A stretch of 7,884 nt of DNA from CAZVCJ01 sp964625745 (GCA_964625745.1 CAZVCJ010000179.1:1-7884); one strand, 5' to 3'; numbered from the stretch's first letter, positions 1 to 6,225 are shown. Notes: generated from the sequence alone by a model not told the origin. A program made the numbers and translations.

Positions 1-828
1 GATCAGGACGACCTTTTCGACCAGCGCGGCATCCACGATGCGGCTGGCCTCACTGGCCACCGCGCTGCGCACTTGTTCCTCGGTGAAAGCTTGTGGTGAG
101 CAGGGTCGAACCATCGGCTGGTGTGCGTTGGCGGAGAATGTCAGCGCACGGTCGCCGGGCGGCAATCGCCGTGTGGTGAACCACCAGACGGCGACCAGGA
201 CGAGGGCCACCACAGCCAACACGGCCAGAATGATCCCAGGCCGGGTCTGGAAGATCTCGCTCCACGGCCTGTCGGTGGGCGCACCAACCAGGTTGGCTTT
301 GATCCAATCGGTGGTGTCGGCCTGGGCGATGTGCAGCCAGTATTCCTGCGGCAGTTTGATCACCATCCAGATAAACGCGGCCGCGCCGATCAGGAACTTC
401 CCGGTCATCCGCTGCGGGTCCCAGCGGAGGCGATAGGTCTGGTAGAAGATAAAGAAGTACTCGAAGGTGTTGGGGAAGATCAGCAGCAGCGAACGCAGGT
501 GGGTAAGCTCGAACAACGCCACGCCCACCAGTCGCCAGTAGAAGAGGAAGCGGCTGACCTGGAACGCAAAGGGGTTCACCCAGTTGCGCAGCGTCGAGAC
601 GTAGGCGATGGTCAGGTAGTAGATGTCGAGGGCCTTGTCATAGCCCTGGTAGCCCTCCAGCGGCAGGCTGGTGAACTGCTGAAAGATGGTCTGGTCAACG
701 CCGTCGAGCACCAGCGACGCCACGATCCCAGGCAACGGATATCGCGGGATGGTGAGCGGCAGGAGAAAGCGGGCCGCCGCGACGACCCAGAAAATCAACC
801 AGTCGGATGTCTCTGTCACGGCTAGCAT
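1..828 (-). CDS. Multi-pass membrane protein of unknown function, 3' end cut off by the window edge
   Basis: The minus-strand frame is open from position 834 to the left edge, so only the first ~276 residues are present. The protein begins MLAVTETSDW and is strongly hydrophobic. Likely membrane segments lie near residues 10-28, 33-45, 67-80, 92-107, 112-130, 145-159 and 197-217. The last is followed by the basic stop-transfer TTRR and a polar, alanine-rich helical tail. Recognisable blocks are LDGVDQTIFQ (41-50), GYQGYDKALDIYYL (59-72) and FPNTFEYFFIFYQ (118-130). They resemble a conserved hypothetical family I associate with Actinobacteria and Chloroflexi, but I can give no function. Two ATGs compete, at 834 and 828. 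AAGGTGAT (plus positions 833-840) overlaps the first and sits 4 nt before the second, so 828 is preferred. An opposite-strand 234-aa reading frame covers the same DNA but encodes a low-complexity, charged sequence and is a shadow. Confidence 0.8.
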   Translation of the reverse strand, partial: MLAVTETSDWLIFWVVAAARFLLPLTIPRYPLPGIVASLVLDGVDQTIFQQFTSLPLEGYQGYDKALDIYYLTIAYVSTLRNWVNPFAFQVSRFLFYWRLVGVALFELTHLRSLLLIFPNTFEYFFIFYQTYRLRWDPQRMTGKFLIGAAAFIWMVIKLPQEYWLHIAQADTTDWIKANLVGAPTDRPWSEIFQTRPGIILAVLAVVALVLVAVWWFTTRRLPPGDRALTFSANAHQPMVRPCSPQAFTEEQVRSAVASEASRIVDAALVEKVVLI

Positions 829-878
829 CGTCATCACCTTGGCGATAAGCTAACACTACAACAAGATTTCAAGCCTTG

Positions 879-1026
879 TGTCATTCTGAGCGACCAAAGG
901 CTTGTCCTGAGCTTGCCGAAGGGGAGCGAAGAATCTCGTTTCCGACTGACGATTCGTCACTGTGAAACGAGATTCCCTTCGACTGGGCTCAGGGCAGGCT
1001 TCGTCGCTTCGCTCCTCAGAATGACA
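879..1026. repeat. 148-bp imperfect palindromic intergenic repeat (REP/MITE-like)
   Basis: The ends are exact inverted repeats: TGTCATTCTGAG (879-890) and CTCAGAATGACA (1015-1026). The inner arms match perfectly as GAATCTCGTTTC (931-942) and GAAACGAGATTC (964-975). The centre is a 6-bp hairpin with a one-base loop, TGACGA-T-TCGTCA (947-959). Between outer and inner arms each side carries a CCTGAGC...CGAAGG core: left 903-922 (forward) and right 976-996 (reverse complement). This architecture and the TGTCATTCTGAGCGA-type end match short repeats that I recall as dispersed in many environmental bacterial genomes. It has no coding capacity. It lies between two co-directional genes and could fold in RNA, so it may also act as a terminator or mRNA-stabilising element for the gene ending at 1041; that role is inference. 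Confidence 0.8.
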
Positions 1027-1040
1027 AAGTCTCGGTAGTA

Positions 1041-2564
1041 TTAACGTGCGCAGCGGAAGCCGACGTCGTCGTTGGCCAGGGTTGTGGAGCTGGCACTGCG
1101 CTCGGTGGTGCGCACCAGGTTCTGGTCGCTGAACCAGCCGCCCCCCCTGATCACCCTGTACTTCTCCCCAAAATAGGGAGAATAGAAGTCCCCGCCAGGA
1201 TAGGCCTTAAACCAATCGCTCGTCCACTCGGATACGTTGCCCGCCATGTCCATCACACCATAAGGACTGGCCCCGGCAGGGAAGCTCCCGACAGCGGTGG
1301 TCCCGCGATTACCTGCCTCCTTGGCGTTTGCCCTGGCTGCATCCCACTGGTTGCCCCAGGGATAACTGCGCGCATCGGTGCCCCGCGCAGCCTTTTCCCA
1401 CTCCGCTTCGGTAGGCAACCTCTTCCCCGCCCACTGGCAGAAAGCAATGGCGTCGTTCCAAGTTACCTTCACCACGGGGTGCTGAGGCTTGTCCTTAGCA
1501 TAGTACCGCCAGGACGTGTCACCTGCCTTCTCCTGATCGGTGACGTAGCCCGTCTCCCGCACAAACCTCTCGAATTCCTGATTGGTCACCTCAAGCTTGT
1601 CAATCTCAAAGCCATCAACGAAGACCGCATGAGGCGGCCTTTCGTCCTCGACATTGCTGCCCATGGTGAACTCGCCAGCAGGGATAGCGATCATGGCCGC
1701 CTCTACCGCGGGCGGCGGAGCCGGCGGGATCGGGGTAGCCGTCGGCGCCAGCGGGATAGGCGTTTCGCCAGCCAATGCTCTCAGCTCCGCCGTGGCCTCT
1801 CCTCCGTCTGGCTTGACGTCCAAGGCGCGAGTGAACTCTACCTTCGCTTCCTCAAGCCTACCTTCTTCGACGAGTTGGCGCCCATAGTTGACGTGGGCCG
1901 CGTACAGCTTCTCGATCATGTCAGCGTTGCCAGGGTTGACGGCCAGAATCTGCCCAATCAATCCTATGACTTCTTCCCACTCCTCCGCTCGTCTGTCATC
2001 ATCGCTGGCTATCGCCCACGACTCGTGCAAGCGCTGTACCAACTGTTCTTCAGCCAGTGCTGGTGTACTGATAGGAACAACGGCAGGCGTCGGCGTCGGC
2101 ACCTGGGTAGCTGCTTGTTCCAGTCCCGCCTGGGCTTCTACGCCGTCGGGTTTGATCTTTAGAGCACTGTTGAACTGCGCTACCGCCCCATCAGGATCGC
2201 CCTCTTCGGCGAGTTGGCGCCCATAGTTGACGTAGGCCGCGTACAGCTTCTCAACCATGTCAGCGTTGTCAGGGTTGATGGCCAGAATCTGCTCGATCAA
2301 TCCTATGACTTCTCCCCACTCTTCCGCTCGTTTGTCGTCATCGCTGGCTACCGCCCACGACTCGTGTAAGCTCCGTTCCAACTGCTCCACAGTCAACGCA
2401 GGCAACTCCCCTGGCTCTAGAGTGCAACTGGTAAACACCGGCATGGCCGCGAGGATCAAGAGGATGGCGAGCACAGGCAAGGGCTTCAGGCTTGCCTGCT
2501 TCTTATAGGGCTTTTCAAGATCGGTGCTACTGCACACTGGGCATTTCAACTGAGTTGTTGTCAT
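1041..2564 (-). CDS. Membrane-anchored TPR protein with C-terminal SUMF1 (FGE-sulfatase fold) domain, catalytic cysteines absent
   Basis: 507 aa. The start at 2564 is supported by AAGGAGG (plus 2574-2580) nine bases upstream. The N-terminus carries a lone CPVC (8-11), then a hydrophobic segment (~29-46) ending FTSC (44-47). This is either a weak lipobox or a signal anchor, so the rest should be outside the membrane. Residues 58-150 and 171-263 are two near-identical TPR-like modules joined by Pro/Thr-rich linkers (155-170, 268-287). Residues 291-507 form a SUMF1/FGE-sulfatase domain (PF03781): PAGEFTMGS, EVTNQEF, HPVVKVTW, AGKRLPTEAEWEKAARG, YPWGN, MDMAGNVSEW, RVIRGGGW and terminal GFRCAR. 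True aerobic formylglycine-generating enzymes have a Cys pair between the RGG(S/G)W and GFRC motifs. Here that stretch has none, so sulfatase maturation is unlikely and a binding or structural role is more plausible. It is co-directional with the miniprotein gene 119 nt upstream. Confidence 0.93.
   Translation of the reverse strand: MTTTQLKCPVCSSTDLEKPYKKQASLKPLPVLAILLILAAMPVFTSCTLEPGELPALTVEQLERSLHESWAVASDDDKRAEEWGEVIGLIEQILAINPDNADMVEKLYAAYVNYGRQLAEEGDPDGAVAQFNSALKIKPDGVEAQAGLEQAATQVPTPTPAVVPISTPALAEEQLVQRLHESWAIASDDDRRAEEWEEVIGLIGQILAVNPGNADMIEKLYAAHVNYGRQLVEEGRLEEAKVEFTRALDVKPDGGEATAELRALAGETPIPLAPTATPIPPAPPPAVEAAMIAIPAGEFTMGSNVEDERPPHAVFVDGFEIDKLEVTNQEFERFVRETGYVTDQEKAGDTSWRYYAKDKPQHPVVKVTWNDAIAFCQWAGKRLPTEAEWEKAARGTDARSYPWGNQWDAARANAKEAGNRGTTAVGSFPAGASPYGVMDMAGNVSEWTSDWFKAYPGGDFYSPYFGEKYRVIRGGGWFSDQNLVRTTERSASSTTLANDDVGFRCAR
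1776..2054 (-). repeat. Second copy of an internal TPR-like module of the SUMF1 protein
   Basis: This encodes residues 171-263 and is offset by 113 codons (339 bp) from the copy at 2115-2393. From LHESW to GRQL, 45 of 53 aligned residues are identical by my count, with mostly conservative changes (V/I, K/R, Y/H). The DNA is also visibly near-identical, for example around the shared stretch GCCCACGACTCGTG on the plus strand. It is a tandem intragenic duplication that includes the preceding Pro-rich linker. Confidence 0.9.
2115..2393 (-). repeat. First copy of an internal TPR-like module of the SUMF1 protein
   Basis: This encodes residues 58-150 and is the N-terminal partner of the module at 1776-2054. 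Each unit holds roughly two helix-turn-helix pairs, with signatures EEWGEVIGLIEQILAINP and VNYGRQLAEEG. The part after GRQL is less conserved between the copies, which suggests that either the first half is under stronger constraint or gene conversion has acted there. Confidence 0.9.
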
Positions 2565-2683
2565 TCCTCTGTCCCTCCTTAAATAGAACTACAGAATCCA
2601 TCTGCCAGGCTTGACGACAGACGGGCTTGCGTGCTACACTATCCCTACCGGGCTGTCGCCGCTGGGCACTTTTGGCGAGACGT

Positions 2684-2836
2684 CTAGCTTTTCTTCTCCT
2701 TCTCCTTCCACAGCGCCCATGCCAACAGCACGATCCCCCCAATCCCAGCCAGGGCTATGTCCCAATAACCCAGGATGGCCGGCAGGATCACGCCCAAAAA
2801 CATCAGCAGCACCCAGGCAAGACGTTCAGCGTTCAT
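2684..2836 (-). CDS. Small hydrophobic membrane protein, 50 aa
   Basis: ATG at 2836, TAG at 2684-2686. The product begins MNAERLAWVLLMFLGVIL and ends WKEKEKKS. It has two apparent transmembrane helices (about residues 6-23 and 27-43) with a short GYWD turn between them, then a highly charged lysine/glutamate tail that by the positive-inside rule should be cytosolic. A textbook ribosome binding site, AGGAG (plus 2845-2849), lies 8 nt before the ATG, which is strong evidence for a real gene despite its size. It sits between the ATPase gene and the TPR/SUMF1 gene on the same strand, 119 nt upstream of the latter's start, so the two may be co-transcribed. I recognise no family. Miniproteins of this shape often modulate membrane partners, but nothing in the sequence identifies one here. 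Confidence 0.75.
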   Translation of the reverse strand: MNAERLAWVLLMFLGVILPAILGYWDIALAGIGGIVLLAWALWKEKEKKS

Positions 2837-2854
2837 GGCTCTGTCTCCTGTGGC

Positions 2855-3013
2855 TTATTTTAAGGTCAACCGACAAAGCTCTCGACGTACTCCAACGATT
2901 GGTCTCACTACGCTGAGCACTTCGCCTGCACCAGAGAAAGCGTAGTGCCAGCGGCCATCAGCTTCAGTCACGTTCAGGAGCTTGAACTTGCCAGTCTCGT
3001 GCGGTGTCAGCCG
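2855..3013 (-). pseudogene. Coding-like remnant, C-terminal fragment of an unknown protein
   Basis: Downstream of an in-frame TAG (3014-3016) a 52-codon frame runs to TAA at 2855-2857. It contains protein-like blocks such as TGKFKLLNVTEADGRW and HYAFSGAGEVLSVV. The frame before the TAG also looks coding-like (GFITVIAPH). There is no ATG. A GTG at 2971 would give 38 aa but has no convincing ribosome binding site. The stop lies 18 nt before the start of the 50-aa gene, which itself has a good ribosome binding site. My reading is a decayed gene end with at least one nonsense mutation. Alternatives are a short GTG-started peptide or a chance frame. No family recognised. Confidence 0.3.
2863..2879. 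repeat. 17-bp direct repeat, left copy
   Basis: AGGTCAACCGACAAAGC is present here and again at 6244-6260 in the same orientation, 3381 bp apart. Flanking bases differ immediately on both sides. The two copies bracket the ATPase gene and the remnant at 2855-3013. A match of this length is not expected by chance in 8 kb. Confidence 0.85.
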
Positions 3014-3100
3014 CTAATGCGGCGCAATAACAGTGATGAAGCCCTTGCCGAGCTACGTGTGATCGCCGACGTGGGATATTCGCCGCCCACGCTTCTGCCC

Positions 3101-6100
3101 CTATGCGCCCCTGGCCCATTCTCTCACCAGCTCCCGATGGGCCGGCACATTCTCCAGGAACGAGCGCCGCATCTCCTCGTCTGTGGTGTTGCCTGCGTGC
3201 TCTTGCAGCAGGTTGTGCGCCGTGGTCAGGATCTCCTGGGCACGCGGGTCCTGGTTGGCCTTCAGAACCCGATAGCAGGTCAGGTATACCCGGAAGGGTT
3301 CATCTGTACCTTCCAGAGAATTGGTCTCCAGATAGCTCAGAATCTCCCCGACCTGAGCCTGGGCCTGGGATGGGTTCCCCTGGGCCAGGGACATGCGCGC
3401 CAGACCGGCCAGGGAGTCCATCGCCGGGTTGAGATGACCCAACTCCCGCCACAGATCCTGGGCATCCCGATAGGCAGCGGCGGCTTCCTCCAGGCGCCCC
3501 AACTCCACCAGGGCATGGCCCAGGACGGTCAGAGCCACGACCTCCTGGCGCTGGGCACCCATGTCCTGGGCGATGCCCAACGCCTGTTGGCTGTGTTCCC
3601 TGGCAGCTTCATCGTCTCCCAGGCGATGGAAGAGCAGGCCCAGATACGCCAGTATGTAGCTCTCAAACCACCGGCTGCGGATTTCGAGGCAGAGCGCCAG
3701 AGCTTGCTCCAGGTAGCCCCGCGCGCCGGCGTAGTCGCCTGTACGAAGGCAGACCTCTCCCAGGTTGATGAGCGACCAGCCCTCGCCTAACCTGTGGCCG
3801 GTTTCGAGGCAGCGGGCCAGGCACTGCTCCGAGTAAGCCTGCGCCCCGGCGTAGTCGCCTGTACGAAGGCAGACCTCAGCCAGGTTCGCCAGCGGGAAGG
3901 CCTCGCCCCGCCTGTCACCGATTTCGCGGACGAGGGCCAGAGCTTGCTCCACATAGCCCCGCGCGCTGGTGTAGTTGCTCTGCCCCATGGCAAAGGAACC
4001 GAGGCTGTTGAGCGCAAAGGCCTCGCCCCGCCTGTCGCCCATCTCGCGGCAGAGGGCCAAGGCTTGCTCCCAGTAGTCTCGCGCCCTGGCGCCGTGTCCC
4101 TGTGCAATCACCACACCGCCGAGCATCAGCAGACTGTCCACCTCCACACGACGCAGCCCGGCCTCTTGTGTCAGGCGCAGGCTCTCCTCCAGTTGCACGC
4201 TGGCCTCTGGGTAGTCCCCCTGTCGGTAGAGCGCTGCCCCCCACCACAGGTAGCCGGCCGCTTCGCTTTCCACCACGCCCGCTTCCTGCGACAGGGAAAT
4301 CGCCTGCTGGGCCGCCGCCGCGGCCGCCGGGTAGTCACTGGTCACGTAGGCATAGTTGGCCTGGCGCAGGGCCACCTCCGCCCGCCGCCCAGCCTGCCCT
4401 GAGCTGTCACCCTGAGCTTGTCGAAGGGCTGTCGAAGGGTCTTCCAGCGCCTCGGCCAACTCATTCAACGCTGCCAGGTCCTGCCGCTGGACCTCCCGCT
4501 CCCCTTGCACGTCATAGGCCCTCTCCCGAGCCGACAGGATGGCGTAGCGCTCGGCGTGATCTGTCTTCGGCGTCAGTTCCAGGGCCCGGCTCAGATACGC
4601 CACCGCTTCCTCGTGGGCGTACTGGCGGCGTGCCCGCTCCCCTGCCTGGTACAAGTAGTGTCTAGCCTTTTCCCCAAGCCCCGCTTCCTCGAAGTGGTGC
4701 GCTAACTGCACCGCGATCTCATCCGCCTGATCCCCGTACAACTCCTCCAGCACCTTCCCCACGTCCTCGTGGAAAAACTCCCGCTCCGCCTGGCCCAGAT
4801 TGTTGTACAGGTAGCTCTGGAACAGGTTATGACGGAAGCGATAAAGCGACAATCGTTGCCCGCCTATTCGCTTGATCCCGCGCTCCTGTACCAATCGGTA
4901 CTGCCTATCCAGCTCCTGGGTCAGGCGGTGCACCAGATAGCGCTCGCTCATCTCTTGCACGCCTGCGATGACCTGGGCAGTGAAGTCCTCCCCCTCCACG
5001 CTGGCCACGGTCAGCACCTCCCGCAACTCTTCCTCGAGCCGGCCGATGCGCTCTTCGATCACCCCCTCCACCCGCGCGGGCAGCGTGCCCCACTCCAGAG
5101 CTCGACCCTCAACCCAGCGGCCCTCTTCGTCCTGAGCCAAATCCCCCCGCTCTTGCATGTCTTGCAGCAGCTCAATGGTGAAGAGCGGGTGTCCGTCGGT
5201 GTGCCGAAACAGCGCCTGGCGGAAGTCCTCACCCAATCGGTTGGGTTCGGTGTCCAGCAAGGCATCTACAAACTGTCGGGCCTTGGCCTTGTCAGCCACG
5301 TCCAGGTCCACCCAGATGTCCCCGAAGTAGCGCTTGAACTCCGCCAGCACTTTCTCCAGCGGGTGCCGCTTACCCGCGCGCCCCACGGCCACCTCATCTG
5401 GCCGATAAGCTCCCACGATCAGGATCCGGCTCTCTGCGACGCGCCGACCCAGGTGGAACAAGAGGCTAGTCGAGGCCGCGTCCGCCCACTGCAGATCGTC
5501 CACCACCAGCATCAACGGCCGCTCCGCCGCCAGAGCCCTCAGCACGTTGGTGTACTGCTCGAAGATGTGGCTCTGCTCCAGACTCAGATTGCTGACATCC
5601 GGCGCCCTGTCCTGAGCCTCACGAAGGCGCTTGCGCTCGATTAGCTTCTCCAGTCTCTCCAGCCAGCCCACCTGGTCGGCCACGACGGCCCCTGCTCTCG
5701 CTACCAGTCCGGCCCCGGGTACCAAGACGTCAATCAAATCGGGACCGAACTCCACCAACGCATTACCCGACCAGCGCAGCAACCCCCGCAGCCGGCTGGC
5801 GTTCTCCTGGGTGATGACCCTCTGCGACAGCCTGGCTTGCACGTCGCCGGTGAGCAGACCAAGTACTTCCCGGAAGGGGAGATAGGGGTCGCCGATGCCG
5901 GTCTGGGCATTGCAGTCGCCGATGGCGATGACCAGATCGGCGTTGGCTTCCTCGGCGCGGCGGGCGAACTCGGTGATCAGGGTGGTCTTGCCGCTGCCGG
6001 CTTCGCCGGTGACAAAGCACACCTGACTCTGGCCGGCGAGGGCTGCGTCGAGAGACTCGTTCAGTTGTGCGAGTTCGCGCTCGCGTTCGACAAACACTTG

Positions 6101-6109
6101 CTCCTTCAT
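3101..6109 (-). CDS. AAA_16/STAND-type ATPase with C-terminal TPR array
   Basis: 1002 aa, predicted cytosolic. Residues 6-30 (VERERELAQLNESLDAAL) begin an AAA_16-type module (PF13191). The Walker A P-loop is GEAGSGKTT (35-43), and Walker B is LMLVVDDLQWAD (199-210), followed by the sensor-like ILIVGAYRPDEV (229-240). A conserved RHTDGHPLFTIELLQ lies at 302-316. Residues ~340-470 look like the helical or winged-helix segment of STAND ATPases. From ~470 to ~930 there are TPR units of ~40-residue period (for example 705-810), then an end typical of such proteins (EMRRSFLENVPAHRELV). The architecture fits MalT/AfsR-like signal-transduction ATPases in which TPRs sense a ligand or partner. However, I see no DNA-binding, cyclase, kinase, nuclease or TIR effector at either end. 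ATG 6109 is preceded by a weak AAGGGG and by an extended -10 promoter (6149-6177). An in-frame palindromic repeat lies at ~558-572. Confidence 0.93.
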   Translation of the reverse strand: MKEQVFVERERELAQLNESLDAALAGQSQVCFVTGEAGSGKTTLITEFARRAEEANADLVIAIGDCNAQTGIGDPYLPFREVLGLLTGDVQARLSQRVITQENASRLRGLLRWSGNALVEFGPDLIDVLVPGAGLVARAGAVVADQVGWLERLEKLIERKRLREAQDRAPDVSNLSLEQSHIFEQYTNVLRALAAERPLMLVVDDLQWADAASTSLLFHLGRRVAESRILIVGAYRPDEVAVGRAGKRHPLEKVLAEFKRYFGDIWVDLDVADKAKARQFVDALLDTEPNRLGEDFRQALFRHTDGHPLFTIELLQDMQERGDLAQDEEGRWVEGRALEWGTLPARVEGVIEERIGRLEEELREVLTVASVEGEDFTAQVIAGVQEMSERYLVHRLTQELDRQYRLVQERGIKRIGGQRLSLYRFRHNLFQSYLYNNLGQAEREFFHEDVGKVLEELYGDQADEIAVQLAHHFEEAGLGEKARHYLYQAGERARRQYAHEEAVAYLSRALELTPKTDHAERYAILSARERAYDVQGEREVQRQDLAALNELAEALEDPSTALRQAQGDSSGQAGRRAEVALRQANYAYVTSDYPAAAAAAQQAISLSQEAGVVESEAAGYLWWGAALYRQGDYPEASVQLEESLRLTQEAGLRRVEVDSLLMLGGVVIAQGHGARARDYWEQALALCREMGDRRGEAFALNSLGSFAMGQSNYTSARGYVEQALALVREIGDRRGEAFPLANLAEVCLRTGDYAGAQAYSEQCLARCLETGHRLGEGWSLINLGEVCLRTGDYAGARGYLEQALALCLEIRSRWFESYILAYLGLLFHRLGDDEAAREHSQQALGIAQDMGAQRQEVVALTVLGHALVELGRLEEAAAAYRDAQDLWRELGHLNPAMDSLAGLARMSLAQGNPSQAQAQVGEILSYLETNSLEGTDEPFRVYLTCYRVLKANQDPRAQEILTTAHNLLQEHAGNTTDEEMRRSFLENVPAHRELVREWARGA
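3726..3877 (-). repeat. Nucleotide-level TPR duplication inside the ATPase gene
   Basis: A 32-bp stretch is identical at 3726-3757 and 3846-3877, exactly 120 bp (40 codons) apart. Both encode EVCLRTGDYAGA (residues 745-756 and 785-796). The neighbouring pair around 3899-3950 and 4019-4070 also shares long identical runs at the same 120-bp spacing. This indicates recent amplification of TPR units or gene conversion between them, rather than ancient divergence. Confidence 0.85.
4396..4439. repeat. CCTGAGC/CGAAGG repeat inserted in frame in the ATPase gene
   Basis: The plus strand reads CCCTGAGC twice (4397-4404, 4410-4417) and GTCGAAGGG twice (4420-4428, 4431-4439), so CCTGAGCTTGTCGAAGG (4411-4427) is a clear core. 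On the coding strand it is read as STALRQAQGDSSGQ (residues 559-572). Peptides of the LRQAQG type are a hallmark of this repeat family when it is translated. The insertion lies at the junction between the helical region and the TPR array and keeps the frame. Confidence 0.75.
5608..5627. repeat. Possible degenerate copy of the CCTGAGC/CGAAGG repeat
   Basis: TGTCCTGAGCCTCACGAAGG matches the intergenic core at 903-922 except in the four central bases. It is read as LREAQDRA (residues 162-169), similar in form to LRQAQGD at the other site. It lies in a linker-like stretch before Walker B. It could be an old, drifted insertion or chance similarity. Confidence 0.4.
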
Positions 6110-6148
6110 GGTGCACCCCTTCTGAATTGTGCGGACATCCTTTGGCCT

Positions 6149-6177
6149 ATTCTACCACGTCTAACCCATTTGCGCAA
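6149..6177 (-). promoter_or_regulatory. Extended -10 sigma70-type promoter of the ATPase gene
   Basis: On the minus strand TTGCGC (6172-6177), a 17-nt spacer, then TAGAAT (6149-6154). The -10 is preceded by TGG, giving a TGn extended -10. Matches are 4 of 6 at -35 and 5 of 6 at -10. Transcription would start near 6142, leaving a ~33-nt leader before the ATG at 6109. It sits just downstream of the hairpin at 6193-6225, as expected for an independent unit. Confidence 0.55.
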
Positions 6178-6192
6178 TCTGGCCCAACCAAG

Positions 6193-6225
6193 AAAGCCAC
6201 CTGTGCAGTTCACGCAGGTGGCTTT
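6193..6225 (-). terminator. Intrinsic terminator-like hairpin upstream of the ATPase gene
   Basis: AAAGCCACCTG (6193-6203) pairs perfectly with CAGGTGGCTTT (6215-6225) around an 11-nt loop. On the minus strand the stem is followed by TTTCTTGG; on the plus strand by TTTTTCC. It may work in both directions. The local genes run on the minus strand, so its likely job is to stop transcripts from 7408-6503 (and the small ORF at 6240) before the ATPase promoter. It shares the outer flank AACCAAGAAAGCC with the hairpin at 7458-7490. Confidence 0.65.

Noticed and set aside
121..825. 234-aa plus-strand reading frame
   Set aside because: It lies antisense to the hydrophobic membrane protein; its product is a charged, Gln/Gly-rich sequence with no domain, as expected for a shadow in high-G+C DNA.
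835..880. Promoter for the left-edge membrane gene (TTGAAA on the minus strand)
   Set aside because: The -35 is fair but no acceptable -10 lies 16-18 nt downstream.
1041..1160. Possible diversity-generating retroelement variable region at the SUMF1 C-terminus
   Set aside because: SUMF1/CLec folds ending in GFR are common DGR targets, but there is no reverse transcriptase or template repeat in the window and the codons here are not enriched for AAC/AAY.
2527..2742. 71-aa minus-strand frame overlapping the start of the TPR/SUMF1 gene
   Set aside because: It is Arg-rich shadow sequence that overlaps both the miniprotein 3' end and the ribosome binding site of the larger gene.
2945..3790. 281-aa plus-strand reading frame overlapping the end of the ATPase gene
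   Set aside because: It follows the TPR repeats antisense, has no ribosome binding site of note and no recognisable domain; the ATPase frame on the other strand explains the DNA.
3700..4080. CRISPR-like regular repetition
   Set aside because: The 120-bp period is in frame and encodes TPR units; there are no constant repeats with unique spacers.
4769..5644. 291-aa plus-strand reading frame
   Set aside because: It is antisense to the ATPase/helical region, which carries clear Walker motifs on the minus strand; the plus product is Leu/Gln/His-rich shadow sequence.
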